Of a DNA stretch of 64,000 nt, positions 38,953 to 48,251 are shown piece after piece. A program made the translations under genes and the position numbers. A model generated the notes under the pieces. The model was not told the DNA's origin and searched no databases. It worked only from the letters and a program-made list of their open reading frames with translations. Position 1 is the first letter of the stretch, and the number at the start of each line of letters is the position of its first letter. Source of the stretch: Enterococcus sp. BWB1-3 (GTDB taxonomy: Bacteria; Bacillota; Bacilli; Lactobacillales; Enterococcaceae); the NCBI RefSeq assembly GCF_016745275.1, contig NZ_JADOEP010000022.1, forward strand, positions 1 to 64,000, written 5' to 3'.

Positions 38953-41900
38953 TTATGGTGTTTCTCCTACGGTCCAGACAATCGTTGCACTGTATTTTCC
39001 AAGTTCACGGACTTTTCCGGCAGGAATATCCAGCTTAAATCCTCTTTCCCCATTCGCCCACCTGTCACTGACATTATACTGACCATTTTCTGAGTGCGTA
39101 TCTACCACAATTGGCTGGTCAGAATTATTCAGAACAATCTCTGAATCTTTCCCGTCACCCGTACGATAGCGGATGGCATCCGGAAGAACATTGCTGCCGC
39201 TGCCTCCACTGCTCGTCAGAGACGTTTCCAGTCTGGCTTTTAATGTCCACTCAGTCATCATTGTACGACTATCCCAAATAACCAGCTCTTTATCATATTC
39301 AGGCTGTTCTACCCGAACACCGAATACTCCAGCATTTTGTACACCAAAGCCAATTGTTGACGGCGCTGAATAAATAAACAGTGTACCGTCATCTTCAAAG
39401 GTAACGTAAATTGTCTTTTTCGCCGTTCCTACAGATAGTATGACTGGATAAGATTGTGCTGTATCTTCACCGACACTACTGTAATCAATTAAGAATAAGT
39501 CGGGATCTTCTGTCACATCAGTCATGATTGTTCCAGATATTGTATATCCTTTTGCTTTTCCAGCTGTTATGATAATCGCACGTTTTTCTTCATCAGAAGC
39601 ATTTTTCCAGGAAGTCAGACTTATAGAACTATCAATTCCCCGTACAGAACCGTCACTGGTTGTCACAGTTTCGTCATCACTGACATAAATTTGTACTTCA
39701 GCAATTGTTTCGTTTCCAGCTGCATCTTTCACATTGACTTTAGCAATTTTCAGCCCTACAGTTTCAACCAAAGCATCCCTTTCTTCTTGTGTTGTCACCC
39801 AACCAACTGTCAAATTAGCAGTTGGTGTAGTTTCATCTGTATAAGAAGAAAGTGCCTGTTTCGGATCTGTAGGAATTGCAGCCGCCTGATTCTGTTGTAC
39901 AGAAATCAGTTTTGTTGTTACTTTTGGTGCTTGTTTATCAAGTATTTTAATGGAAATTTCATGCGTTCTCTGATCCTTATCAACTAGCTTAATTGTTCCC
40001 GTTGTTCCTCCAGCAAACTGGGCGAAATCAGCATCATCAAAACTCCAGTTTCCATCCACATCAGTTGTAGTTGTAAAGGTCTTAGCTCCCAATGTCATTG
40101 TCAGAGTTGCAGCATCCGCCGACTTAGCAACATTTGATCCGTCAGGCACAACGTAATCAGTTGATCCCGATAATCCAACTTGATTATTGGGAATTTCATA
40201 TATATCATCAACTAACGTCGCTTGTTCCTCTTCCAGATTAATGCTTGGCAGCAGGATATCATTTGACCAGCGACTGTAATTATTGAAATTAAAGATTTCA
40301 GCCATAGCTGGTTCTGATGAAGTAATGGTTCCTCTAACATTTGTATAAAGTCCCGTAATATCAAAGGTTGCGACATTCGGCCAAATCTCAATCGGGTTTC
40401 CTATACCTGCTTGTGTTGTTGACCAAACTGCATGATTCATATTCTTCACGCTGATACTACTTCTAGAACCTGAATTATAGGCATAGAAGAACTGATTTCT
40501 TCCGAAATAGCGAATATCGAAGATTTCCGGGGTATCTACAATTAAATTCATCTTGTAACTATAAATAGCACCGTTAGTTGCCCCTGTTCCCAGTGTTGAT
40601 ATTTCAGTCACTGAACCTGAATTGATAATAATCTGAGCATGAGGTGACTGAGCATCACTTCCATTACTGGTTATTGTTCTCAATGCAGATCCATTATTTT
40701 GAGCGATCGCACGCAATGTTCCGTCATTTTGAACCACCTGATAATTGGCAATGACATTCTGATAAGCTTGTCCTGATGTTCCATTATTTTGCCCATATAC
40801 AGCAGCATTTCTCTGTACCCAGAACTTTAACTCGGTCGGTCGATTATTCCAGCCACCAGTTGCTCCATAATTTGTTCCCAAAACGAAGTTTAATGGGCCA
40901 TACAAATCACCATAGTATGTCGGATTGCTATTTGCAGTTCCGGTTGTCGAAATAACATAGGCATTTTCAGGATCATCAGGATTTGTCTCATTACCGTAAA
41001 CGGTAATGTTTGTTGCAACGATCCCTTTTCCTTCAGTGCGGATTGTTACATTCCCTTTAAGCATCACTTGTTTTGCATAATATAGATAGGCAAATTCATC
41101 GGCTGAATTAACGTCTATATCTTTAAATGTCACTGTCAATTCAGCATTCTGGTTACTTGGTCCGACATTTGATGCTATCCTATTATCTGCACGACCGTCA
41201 TAGATCGGACCTCTATAGTTGCCCGTTGTATGCCCGGTTGAAGCAATTCCGCCTTGACCGATTATTGAGTTATAGATAGTAAAATCTGTAAAGTCCTCAT
41301 AACCTTTCAATAGAAGCTTTCCTGCATTTCCAGAAAACGTCAGCGTGTGACCATTCAAATCAAGATTCTTGTTTGTCGATACAGTAGCTGTTGTTGTCAA
41401 CGTAAGATCAGCAGCCAAATAGTACTCAATATCTGTCGTATTGGTCATAGCAGCATTCCAATCATCAATGTTATTGATTGGTTCACCAATTGGCGCAGCC
41501 ATTAGCTGAATTTCAGCATTTGCCTCTACTGCAGCAGATACCGTACCTTGTAGAACAGTGATGTTTTGCGTCAACTCAGTAACCGAAAAGTTGTTCACAT
41601 TTTTTGAAGCAGTAATCTTATACTCTCCGGCTTTTTCTGCCATAATCGGCAAAACCAGCTTCTCTTCTTTTGATGCTTTACCGTTCCACTGGATACGATA
41701 GATATTTTCTGACATTGTATTGCTGACAGAAAACACCCCGCGTTTATTTCTTATCCCAATCTCTTCTCCAACCAGATGCAGTCCTTTGGGAATATGAACC
41801 AATAGATAGGAAACACTGTTTTCAGTTATCTCCGCTTCGTTCTGCACTTTTTTATACGTTTCTACAGATAATGAGTGTGTATCTAAATCATAAATAGTTA

Positions 41901-42075
41901 TTTCAAAGATACTATTTACTTCATATTTGTTATTTTCAGGAAGTGTGACCTCAAGAGCTGTTTTTGACTGCTCTTTTGCAGAGATGGATGTTGCTCCATT
42001 TATACTCCCGACAATCCCTCCCAGACCAAGTAAGCCTGCAACGAGTAACAAAACCTTTAGTTTTTTGCTATGCAT
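38953..42075 (-). CDS. Large WxL-domain adhesin-like surface protein
   Basis: 1040 residues from ATG 42075, chosen because GGAGG lies seven bases upstream. Signal peptide (about 1-33, ending SISAKE), an N-terminal beta domain (about 40-190), a long beta-helix-like region (about 200-600) rich in Asn/Gly/Thr with [12 protein letters not shown] and NNGT-type turns, as in adhesin/pectate-lyase-like proteins. It then has bacterial Ig-like stretches (about 640-790) and a C-terminal WxL domain (WTLKARLE and IVWTVGETP). It is the first gene of the surface locus, probably a wall-attached adhesin. The ligand is unknown. Confidence 0.9.
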   Translation of the reverse strand: MHSKKLKVLLLVAGLLGLGGIVGSINGATSISAKEQSKTALEVTLPENNKYEVNSIFEITIYDLDTHSLSVETYKKVQNEAEITENSVSYLLVHIPKGLHLVGEEIGIRNKRGVFSVSNTMSENIYRIQWNGKASKEEKLVLPIMAEKAGEYKITASKNVNNFSVTELTQNITVLQGTVSAAVEANAEIQLMAAPIGEPINNIDDWNAAMTNTTDIEYYLAADLTLTTTATVSTNKNLDLNGHTLTFSGNAGKLLLKGYEDFTDFTIYNSIIGQGGIASTGHTTGNYRGPIYDGRADNRIASNVGPSNQNAELTVTFKDIDVNSADEFAYLYYAKQVMLKGNVTIRTEGKGIVATNITVYGNETNPDDPENAYVISTTGTANSNPTYYGDLYGPLNFVLGTNYGATGGWNNRPTELKFWVQRNAAVYGQNNGTSGQAYQNVIANYQVVQNDGTLRAIAQNNGSALRTITSNGSDAQSPHAQIIINSGSVTEISTLGTGATNGAIYSYKMNLIVDTPEIFDIRYFGRNQFFYAYNSGSRSSISVKNMNHAVWSTTQAGIGNPIEIWPNVATFDITGLYTNVRGTITSSEPAMAEIFNFNNYSRWSNDILLPSINLEEEQATLVDDIYEIPNNQVGLSGSTDYVVPDGSNVAKSADAATLTMTLGAKTFTTTTDVDGNWSFDDADFAQFAGGTTGTIKLVDKDQRTHEISIKILDKQAPKVTTKLISVQQNQAAAIPTDPKQALSSYTDETTPTANLTVGWVTTQEERDALVETVGLKIAKVNVKDAAGNETIAEVQIYVSDDETVTTSDGSVRGIDSSISLTSWKNASDEEKRAIIITAGKAKGYTISGTIMTDVTEDPDLFLIDYSSVGEDTAQSYPVILSVGTAKKTIYVTFEDDGTLFIYSAPSTIGFGVQNAGVFGVRVEQPEYDKELVIWDSRTMMTEWTLKARLETSLTSSGGSGSNVLPDAIRYRTGDGKDSEIVLNNSDQPIVVDTHSENGQYNVSDRWANGERGFKLDIPAGKVRELGKYSATIVWTVGETP

Positions 42076-42152
42076 TAGTTTCCTCCTTTCCACAAAATTG
42101 GTATGTCGCTTATGACACGTTTATTTCAACTCCTATTTCCCCTAAACTAAAA

Positions 42153-42169
42153 TGAACTGAAATAGTTCA
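42153..42169. promoter_or_regulatory. Palindrome ahead of the large WxL gene
   Basis: TGAACTGAAATAGTTCA (6-base arms, 5-base spacer) lies in the 128 bases between the regulator stop and the WxL start. It is a candidate operator for the OmpR-type regulator, or part of a weak terminator. It has no T-run on the minus strand. Confidence 0.35.
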
Positions 42170-42203
42170 GCTCATCTATTAAAGGAAATAGAAAGTGAAA
42201 CCA

Positions 42204-42905
42204 TTATTTAGCCAGTGCCCACTCATCAAGGCGGTACCCCTTTGAACGCACTGTTTTAATGTACTGAGGATTTTTAACATCCCTCTCAATTTTTTTTCTC
42301 AGATGGAAAAACAAGTTCGTTACCTTGTATTTTTTATTTCCATCTTCTTCTCCCCAAATCTGTCTATAAATCTCATCATAAGTCAACGTCGTTCCAGATT
42401 TCGATTTCAGCAAATTCACTGCTGCAAATTCCAGTCTGGTAAGGGTTATTTCTTCTCCATTTTCTATAGATATGCTAAAATTTTGTGGGTAAAGTTCAAT
42501 CATTTTAGCTTGCTTTTCATGATTGTTTTGTAAGCTTTTTATACAGCAGTCTCGTCTTTGAAGTGCATTTTTAATCATTAACGAAAATTCTTCTACAGAG
42601 CAGTTTTTGTCAACATATGCATTGATACCTAATTGCATATAAATCATTTTTCCAATATCCGACTCCTGATTCGACATGACATAAATCATAGCTGTAGAAA
42701 AATCACGAAAGGTCACGATCCATTCGCAGACTTTGCCGATCGTATCGTACCCCTTTTCTTCCATAAGAACGATCCCCAAAGAATTCATGTATTTTTTATA
42801 ATTGCTCTCATTCAGGTAAATGATTTGAAAATTCTGCTCTTCCAGTTTTTCTATGTATTTGCTGTTTGTCTCATATGTCTCGCTCATTATTCCGATTGTA
42901 GTCAT
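42204..42905 (-). CDS. OmpR-type response-regulator-like protein
   Basis: 233 residues. A C-terminal winged-helix DNA-binding domain (about 140-228) has LTRLEFAAVNLLKSKSGTTLTYDEIYRQIWG and the recognition region VTNLFFHLRKKIERDVKNPQYIKTVRSKGYRL. The N-terminal part (about 1-115) looks like a receiver domain that has lost the usual acidic pocket and phosphorylatable Asp pattern, and no sensor kinase gene is adjacent. An orphan or atypical regulator. AAAGGAG is 14 bases before ATG, unusually far. It stands upstream of the WxL genes on the same strand, so it is the likely activator of the locus (inferred). Its upstream side abuts the putative invertible segment. Confidence 0.82.
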   Translation of the reverse strand: MTTIGIMSETYETNSKYIEKLEEQNFQIIYLNESNYKKYMNSLGIVLMEEKGYDTIGKVCEWIVTFRDFSTAMIYVMSNQESDIGKMIYMQLGINAYVDKNCSVEEFSLMIKNALQRRDCCIKSLQNNHEKQAKMIELYPQNFSISIENGEEITLTRLEFAAVNLLKSKSGTTLTYDEIYRQIWGEEDGNKKYKVTNLFFHLRKKIERDVKNPQYIKTVRSKGYRLDEWALAK

Positions 42906-43003
42906 AGTATCAATTCGTACTCCTTTCTAATTTTTTATAGATTCTTCTTTTTGCATAGTATTAAAAAATAATTCAATGAAACATCTGATAGAGTGTCCAT
43001 TTG

Positions 43004-43026
43004 TTTTCGTCATTTTATAGAAATGA
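43004..43026 (+). repeat. Left 23-bp inverted repeat (recombinase core site)
   Basis: Starts TTTTCGTCATTTTATAGAAA and ends TGA. The same 23 bases occur on the opposite strand at 45125-45147. Together with CGAAAG after it, the left site is a palindrome of 12-base arms around the 5-base asymmetric spacer TATAG, the form of a tyrosine-recombinase crossover site. Confidence 0.85.
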
Positions 43027-43365
43027 CGAAAGAAGGTCTTTTTTTATTGCTGTGTCTCTCTTTCGGCAGAACCTGTACTAAAGCACTGACGGCGTATAAA
43101 GAATAAAAAAAGAGGGCGTGACATTAGTATGTCGCAGCCTCCTAAAACCGGATAAACGGTGTCCCAGTCTTTGTATACTTCTGTGGTTAGCTCTCTCCTA
43201 TTTAAAAGTATTCATGAGAACATCATTTCATATATGGCTATCTCTTTGTACATGAAATAAATTCTAACAAACTTATTCCCTTCAGAGCATTGTATAACAT
43301 TCTTTAAGATTATTTTCTAATACAGAAAAGTCTTGTATCTACGAGTCTCACAACACAACACTACA

Positions 43366-43473
43366 CTTCGTTTCGATCTCATCAATTTCTAAACGGCAAA
43401 GCCATTAAGAATTGAAGGACTTCGTTTTGATCTCATCAATTTCTAAATGGCAAAGCCACTAAGAATTGAAGGA
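43366..43473 (+). repeat. Two tandem 54-bp hairpin units (copy B)
   Basis: Units start at 43366 and 43420 (CTTCGTTTCGATCTCATCAA / CTTCGTTTTGATCTCATCAA). Same unit as at 17079 and, inverted, at 48144. Confidence 0.85.
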
Positions 43474-43547
43474 CCTTGTTCGATTCTCAATACAAATGCG
43501 TCTGTTTGAAAAAGCGTTGACATGTCTTTTATGCCCACCTAAGATAT

Positions 43548-43646
43548 GCGACGAGTAACCGCAGGAGCACTTGTACGAACTTAATTGCGACGAGTAACCG
43601 CAGGAGCACTTGTACGAACTTAATTGCGACGAGTAACCGCAGGAGC
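43548..43646 (+). repeat. 39-bp direct repeat, 2.5 copies
   Basis: GCGACGAGTAACCGCAGGAG plus CACTTGTACGAACTTAATT occurs exactly at 43548 and 43587, with a 21-bp partial at 43626. The GCGACGAGTAACCGCA core also occurs near 21421. Confidence 0.95.
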
Positions 43647-43717
43647 AGATGATTCATGTTATCTACTTGGTTCTCAGCGATAAACACTTTTGTTATCCCC
43701 TCTTTTTTTATAAGCAT

Positions 43718-44836
43718 TTATTTACATTGATAGTGTAAGGTACGATCCAGCTCATCCATAGCTGAAATGCGCTTTTCCATCATAGAATCTGTGTAAGTAT
43801 CCAGTGTCATTTTTATTGAGGCATGCCCTAAAAGACGACTTAAACTAGCAATATCAACTCCCTGCTCCAAACACCTTGTTGCAAAGGTATGCCTAAGTGC
43901 ATGAAATGGAATAGCAGGTAATTTCGCTTCTTTCAAAAGCTTACTGAAGCGATAACCAATGACTCTCGGTTCTGCCAGTTTTCCTCGACAAGAAATTAAA
44001 TACTCACCCTGCTCTTCCATTCTTTTTTCTAAAAGATATCTTCTTAAATTCGCTGGAAGAGGAATTATTCTTGAAGACTGGCTTGTCTTGGGGGTTCCAA
44101 CAAATAATTTAGTTCTTTTCTCACTTGAATCCATATCCGTAATTCGAGAAATTGTTCGATTCACGTAAACTAAATTTTCTTCAAAATCAATGTCTGACCA
44201 TGTCAATCCACTGATTTCACCAATCCGCATTCCTGTATAAAGAGCCAGTATTACTGCTGAACACCCTTTCTCTTGAAAAGCCTGCATTTCCAATGCCCTT
44301 TGCTCTTTTACAGATAAAGACCGTACACGCTTAGCTTGACCCTTTGGCAAGACAACTGCAGTTGCAGGATTTTTAGAAATATTTCCTGCTGCTTCTGCTT
44401 GTATTAGTGCTTTTTTGACAAGAATAAAAATATTTTTGATAGAACTCGCCGCAAGTGGTTTGCTTTGGAGAACATAAATAAAATTTTGCAGCGTATTTTT
44501 ATCTATTTTGTGTAGTCGTAAATCACCTAATTCAGGCAAGATAAAGCGATGAACTAAATGAAGATATTTGGAATAGGTCGTCGGTTTTACGCTCTTCTTT
44601 ACTTCCTCATTCATCCACTGGCAGATCCAATCACCAAAAGTCACATAATAAAGGTTGAAACTTTTTCTAACATGCAAGTGATTTGCCTTTAGTATGGTTA
44701 ACTTTTCCTTGACATCAGAGTATTTTCTTCCGTAAACATAGCCATACTTAGCCTTATTATCAACACGAGCCTTAATATAACGTCCCTCCCAACGACCATC
44801 TTTTCTTTTATAAATATTTTCACCTTTTTTAGGCAT
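43718..44836 (-). CDS. Tyrosine recombinase between inverted repeats
   Basis: 372 residues, Tn916/phage-type integrase architecture. An N-terminal arm-binding (AP2-like) domain (about 1-55: KRKDGRWEGRYIKARVDNK), a SAM-like core-binding domain (about 65-160) and a catalytic domain (about 170-365). The active-site set is complete: Arg in TGMRIGE, His-x-x-Arg in HALRHTFATR, His in LLGHASIKMTLDTY and the Tyr nucleophile in DTYTDS. No excisionase, relaxase or other mobility gene accompanies it. Two 11-bp direct repeats (44860, 44872) just upstream resemble arm-type sites. Perfect inverted repeats flank it, suggesting it may act as a local invertase (inferred). Confidence 0.9.
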   Translation of the reverse strand: MPKKGENIYKRKDGRWEGRYIKARVDNKAKYGYVYGRKYSDVKEKLTILKANHLHVRKSFNLYYVTFGDWICQWMNEEVKKSVKPTTYSKYLHLVHRFILPELGDLRLHKIDKNTLQNFIYVLQSKPLAASSIKNIFILVKKALIQAEAAGNISKNPATAVVLPKGQAKRVRSLSVKEQRALEMQAFQEKGCSAVILALYTGMRIGEISGLTWSDIDFEENLVYVNRTISRITDMDSSEKRTKLFVGTPKTSQSSRIIPLPANLRRYLLEKRMEEQGEYLISCRGKLAEPRVIGYRFSKLLKEAKLPAIPFHALRHTFATRCLEQGVDIASLSRLLGHASIKMTLDTYTDSMMEKRISAMDELDRTLHYQCK

Positions 44837-44859
44837 TTAAATTTCTCCTTCGCTATTCC

Positions 44860-44882
44860 TTTTTTGACGGATTTTTTGACGG
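44860..44882 (+). repeat. Tandem arm-type-like repeats
   Basis: TTTTTTGACGG occurs at 44860 and 44872, 12 bases apart, 24 bases before the recombinase start. This resembles the tandem arm sites at both ends of the guaA element and may bind the recombinase N-terminal domain. Confidence 0.5.
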
Positions 44883-45041
44883 CTAAAGAATGAACGTCTT
44901 AAACGTATGTATTTTGTTATTTCCATACTTTTTTACACCATCATTTGGTTCATTCCTGAAATTAAATTCCGTTCTTTTTTTATCTCTACGTCTTTTGTTA
45001 AAAAAACAGAAAAAAATGATAAAAAAACGATAGATAAAATA

Positions 45042-45070
45042 TTGACTCTAACGATTCACTCCGCTAGAAT
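45042..45070 (+). promoter_or_regulatory. Outward promoter inside the putative invertible segment
   Basis: TTGACT, 17 bases, TAGAAT: five of six matches in both boxes with ideal spacing. It reads rightward across the right inverted repeat into a gene-free stretch with a terminator at 45199. In the inverted orientation it would read toward the regulator gene ending its upstream region at 42905. Confidence 0.7.
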
Positions 45071-45124
45071 ATGTAAAGAAGCAAAAAAAACGAAATAATT
45101 TTTAGATTTTTAAGATAAAATTCC

Positions 45125-45147
45125 TCATTTCTATAAAATGACGAAAA
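45125..45147 (-). repeat. Right 23-bp inverted repeat (recombinase core site)
   Basis: Perfect reverse complement of 43004-43026. The surrounding bases keep most of the palindrome (TTC-TCATTT / AAATGA-GAA, one mismatch), with spacer CTATA, the complement of TATAG. The two sites are therefore in opposite orientation. Confidence 0.85.
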
Positions 45148-46176
45148 ATCCGGTTCCTTTCTAACAGTTATTTACATCAACAATAAGCAAGCCTACCAAG
45201 ACATCAATCGATGTCTCTTTTTCACATGTTTTTGAAATAATAAAGATAAATTATCTCGAATATTCTTTTCCTTTTTCTACTCACTTCATGTTTTTCATTC
45301 ATTTATTATATAAATATAACAAACAAACGATATAAATATAAGACCATTCTTTATATTTTTTCTTCTAAACTATTTTTTCTTCTTTAAGTTCCTGCTGCTG
45401 CCAGTATTACTGAAAAAATTTATGCCTAATTCACTAGCTAAGGTTCGTATTTTTTCCTTCTATTATATAGTAGAATGTTAACCAGTTATTTCATCAAGTT
45501 CTGAAAACAGAATCCAGACATTCAAGATCTAAGTATATTTACTATTCGATAAAAGAATATACACTCCTCTAACTGCTTTTTTTATTCCTTTTCCTTCTCA
45601 GCTTTTTTAGACACTCTGAATTGCAAAAAATACATCTTCCAACATTTTCTCGCCGTATCTTCCAGTCTACAAACTCGAGGGACGTTGGTCTTCCTGTCAA
45701 AACATTGGTGGATTTAGACCCGTTTAATCCAGATTGTGATAAAGTTACTGAGATAAGTAGAAAGTATCAGGTTACGAGTTATCATGTGTTTTCCCTATAA
45801 TCTTCTACCGTTCATTGTCAAAACTGTGTGCCACTGTTTGATATTCCCGGGAAGAGTGTTACTGGAAATGTTGCATTAGTTTGTTATTTGTAATACTATT
45901 TGACTCCCTGAACAGCCATTCATCGAAAAATATAATTTTTGAGCAGGGCTGCTCAATGAGAATGTCTTCTGAAATTAGAACATTGATTACTCAGAATAGC
46001 GGACAGATTTATGATATTTATGTTAGAGGGACTGCTTCTGGTTTTACCAAAGAAAAGTTGGAGATTTAAACAAAAAAACAACTGAATTTCTGAAAAGCAG
46101 ATGATCACTTACTCATCCTAACTTTTACTAAAACTCAGTCATTTCTTTTTGTATTTGATTTTTAAAGATTTATTGC
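45148..46176. other. AT-rich stretch with decayed coding pieces
   Basis: No intact gene. Plus-strand fragments such as DVGLPVKTLVDLDPFNPDCD ... VTSYHVFSL (about 45668-45798) and EQGCSMRMSSEIRTLITQNS ... (to 46069) read like coding sequence broken by stops, of a family I do not recognise. The 45148-45660 part is very AT-rich. Confidence 0.4.
45199..45223 (+). terminator. Short terminator facing the outward promoter
   Basis: AGACATC and GATGTCT pair around AATC and are followed by CTTTTTC. It lies about 130 bases downstream of the promoter at 45042-45070, so in the present orientation it could end that transcript. Confidence 0.55.
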
Positions 46177-47430
46177 TTATTTTGGAAGATCAAACTCAAC
46201 AGAGGATCGTTTGAAATCTTCACTGTTCACCAGATTTAGTTTAAGACCAAAATCCTTCTCACGCCAAATCTTTTCATACTGCTCCTGGTCCATAGCAAAC
46301 ACCTGTAAAAGCTCTTTTTGCTCTCCTGGTTCTATTGTTTGAGTAGTATAGCTTAGCAGCATGCCTTCACTGAGAATTCTCTGAGAACCGTTATTCACTG
46401 TCAGTACAGCTGAAGTGCTGCTCATAGAAATAGGCTTCTCTCCCTGATTGTCTACATCAAATTTCACTGTCAGCAGTACAACTCCATTTTCAAAATTACT
46501 GAAACGAGCCGCTTCCATTTCATTTGGCTCAAAGAATGTAAACTGGTATTCTGACAGCGTTGCATCAATCCCGTCAACACTTTCAGTTTTACCGATAGCT
46601 TTCTTCTCTTTATCCAAAGTTTTTGTTCCCATGTCATCTGTACTTGCTTTATCCTGCAAGAAAGATGAATTCGCACTAGCTGTATCTTCTCCATCTGCAG
46701 TTACTGTTAATTGAATTTTCTGATTCGTTCCGACACTATCCTCAGCAGAGAATGACTCGGCCTTTGTAAACCCTCTTGGCACATTCATTGTGACTATACC
46801 TAAATCACTAATAGTGTCCAAAGCATTTTCATCAAAAATGTAGTTTAATGTGGCGGTCACTGTTTCGCCGGCACCAACCTCTCCTTTACTTTTCACAGAT
46901 ATTGCACCATAGTTATCATCAGAATCTTCGACAACTGTCCGATTATTAGTGTAAGCTTTTGTTGCACCTGTAAATGTCAGATCTGGTACAGTTGGATAAT
47001 ATAATGTTTTATCACTGTTATTTGTAATAGATATCGTCGCCAGCATAACTGCTCCTCTTACTGTCTGACCTCCAAATGGAATTTCAAAGTCCGAATCAAA
47101 ATCAGTAAATTCAACCAAATCATATTCATCAATAGAAAGAGTCAAGTCTTCTATCTCAACTGTCACAGGCTTGGTCTGAGAATACAATAACTCGGCAGTA
47201 TCTGCTCCCAAATATTCCTCCATCATTTCTGCCCGTTCTGACAATTTAGATGTACTTGAACTATTCTTTTTAATGCTGCTTGATTCTGTCGTTGATTCTT
47301 CAATTGAACTTGAATTGGACACCTCTTCAGTTGACGTCTGCGAGGACGACTCTTTCGTTTCTTTTTTCCCATTGTCGCATGCCCCTAAAACAACAGCAGA
47401 TAACAAGAGCGCCAAAATAATTTTTTTCAT
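46177..47430 (-). CDS. Lipoprotein with two DUF4352/DUF5067-like beta domains
   Basis: 417 residues from ATG 47430; the frame continues 50 codons upstream, but this start follows AAGGAAAG and opens a lipoprotein leader (MKKIILALLLSAVVLGAC, Cys18). Then comes a Lys/Ser/Thr/Glu-rich linker (about 20-65) and two similar beta-sandwich halves, each with an 'ISITNNSDKTLYYP'- or 'VDNQGEKPISMS'-like core seen in DUF4352/DUF5067 lipoproteins. Probably anchored on the outer face of the membrane; function unknown. It stands alone. Confidence 0.8.
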   Translation of the reverse strand: MKKIILALLLSAVVLGACDNGKKETKESSSQTSTEEVSNSSSIEESTTESSSIKKNSSSTSKLSERAEMMEEYLGADTAELLYSQTKPVTVEIEDLTLSIDEYDLVEFTDFDSDFEIPFGGQTVRGAVMLATISITNNSDKTLYYPTVPDLTFTGATKAYTNNRTVVEDSDDNYGAISVKSKGEVGAGETVTATLNYIFDENALDTISDLGIVTMNVPRGFTKAESFSAEDSVGTNQKIQLTVTADGEDTASANSSFLQDKASTDDMGTKTLDKEKKAIGKTESVDGIDATLSEYQFTFFEPNEMEAARFSNFENGVVLLTVKFDVDNQGEKPISMSSTSAVLTVNNGSQRILSEGMLLSYTTQTIEPGEQKELLQVFAMDQEQYEKIWREKDFGLKLNLVNSEDFKRSSVEFDLPK

Positions 47431-47771
47431 TCTACATCTTTCCTTTTTTATTTTTTTGAAAAAAGGTAAACCCTCAAATATTCCACCAACAATAAAAAAA
47501 TTTGATCGTCTTTTTACACCCTCTTCCTTTAAAAAGTATAGCATAGTTGAAATATAGGAATATCTCGAATTTTTTTTCAAATGAATACTTTTGTGAGAAA
47601 AGAATAATAAATTTTAACTTAGCATTTATTTCCAATGGTTTTCAGCATATATAGATCACATAAGTAAAAGAGGGAATCCAAAGGGGTGGAAAATTCTCTA
47701 TTTTACCATTTGAAATATGATTCGCCAACAACACGCTGCCTCCAACCACTTCGTTGATTATTATTACAAAT

Positions 47772-47808
47772 TAAAAAAGCAACCTATTCCCAAAAAGGAA
47801 AAGGTTGC
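47772..47808 (-). terminator. Minus-strand terminator, displaced
   Basis: On the minus strand GGCAACCT...AGGTTGC is followed by TTTTTTAA. No minus-strand gene ends nearby; the closest is the methyltransferase at 48536, about 730 bases away, with repeat copy C between. The repeat may have inserted between gene and terminator. Confidence 0.65.
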
Positions 47809-48143
47809 CACAGTTGCCTGCATGAACAAGCTTCTGAAATGTATGCATTCCATGACTAGGAATCATACAAGATACGCTTATGCGTATACGGCCTCCAACG
47901 ACCAATAAGGACGAATCCTTATAGCTAGATTATACCACAGACCAGATAAAAAAATGAGTCTTATATCTGGCTTATTTGAGGTGTCCTTTATTTGATAGAC
48001 GAGTGACATAATGGAACTGCCAAGTTTTTTCAAGTATTTATTATTTTCTCCTTGACTAATCGGAGGAAATAGAAGGTTATTACTTGTCTCAGGTTGGCAA
48101 TGCTTTTTCAAATAGACGTGTTTGTATCGAGAATCGAACAAGG

Positions 48144-48251
48144 TCCTTCAATTCTTAGTGGCTTTGCCATTTAGAAATTGATGCAATCGAAACGAAGTCC
48201 TTCAATTCTTAATGGCTTTGCTATTTAGAAATTGATGAGATCGAAACGAAG
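48144..48251 (-). repeat. Two tandem 54-bp hairpin units (copy C)
   Basis: Reverse complement of the doublets at 17079 and 43366, differing at a few positions (TTGCATCAATT, AATAGC). Confidence 0.85.

Larger units (their letters stand above)
43100..43717 (+). repeat. Dispersed intergenic repeat, copy B
   Basis: Homologous over several hundred bases to the inverse of 47990-48535 (copy C): GAATAAACGG, CAGTCTTTGTAT, AGAAAAGTCTTGTATCTACGAG, the 54-bp doublet and CCTTGTTCGATTCTC. It ends in a 39-bp tandem repeat (43548-43646) and TTATCTACTTGGTTCTCAG, a motif also seen near 31742. It lies inside the inverted repeats, directly after the recombinase stop. Reading frames across it are repeat artefacts. 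Confidence 0.8.

Noticed and set aside
43548-43646. CRISPR array
   Set aside because: Repeats are directly adjacent without unique spacers, and no cas genes are present.
43529-43717. Short minus-strand frame with repeated LLRLLVAIKFVQV
   Set aside because: It is the translation of the 39-bp tandem DNA repeat (39 is a multiple of 3), with no ribosome-binding site.
43004-45147. Insertion sequence with terminal inverted repeats
   Set aside because: The gene is a tyrosine recombinase, the repeats have crossover-core form, and no flanking target duplication is evident.
45881-46069. Intact 62-aa gene
   Set aside because: Upstream sequence in other frames continues the same kind of protein; no ribosome-binding site; treated as a decayed piece.
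47430-47580. Upstream extension of the lipoprotein
   Set aside because: It would place 50 residues before a perfect lipoprotein signal peptide.
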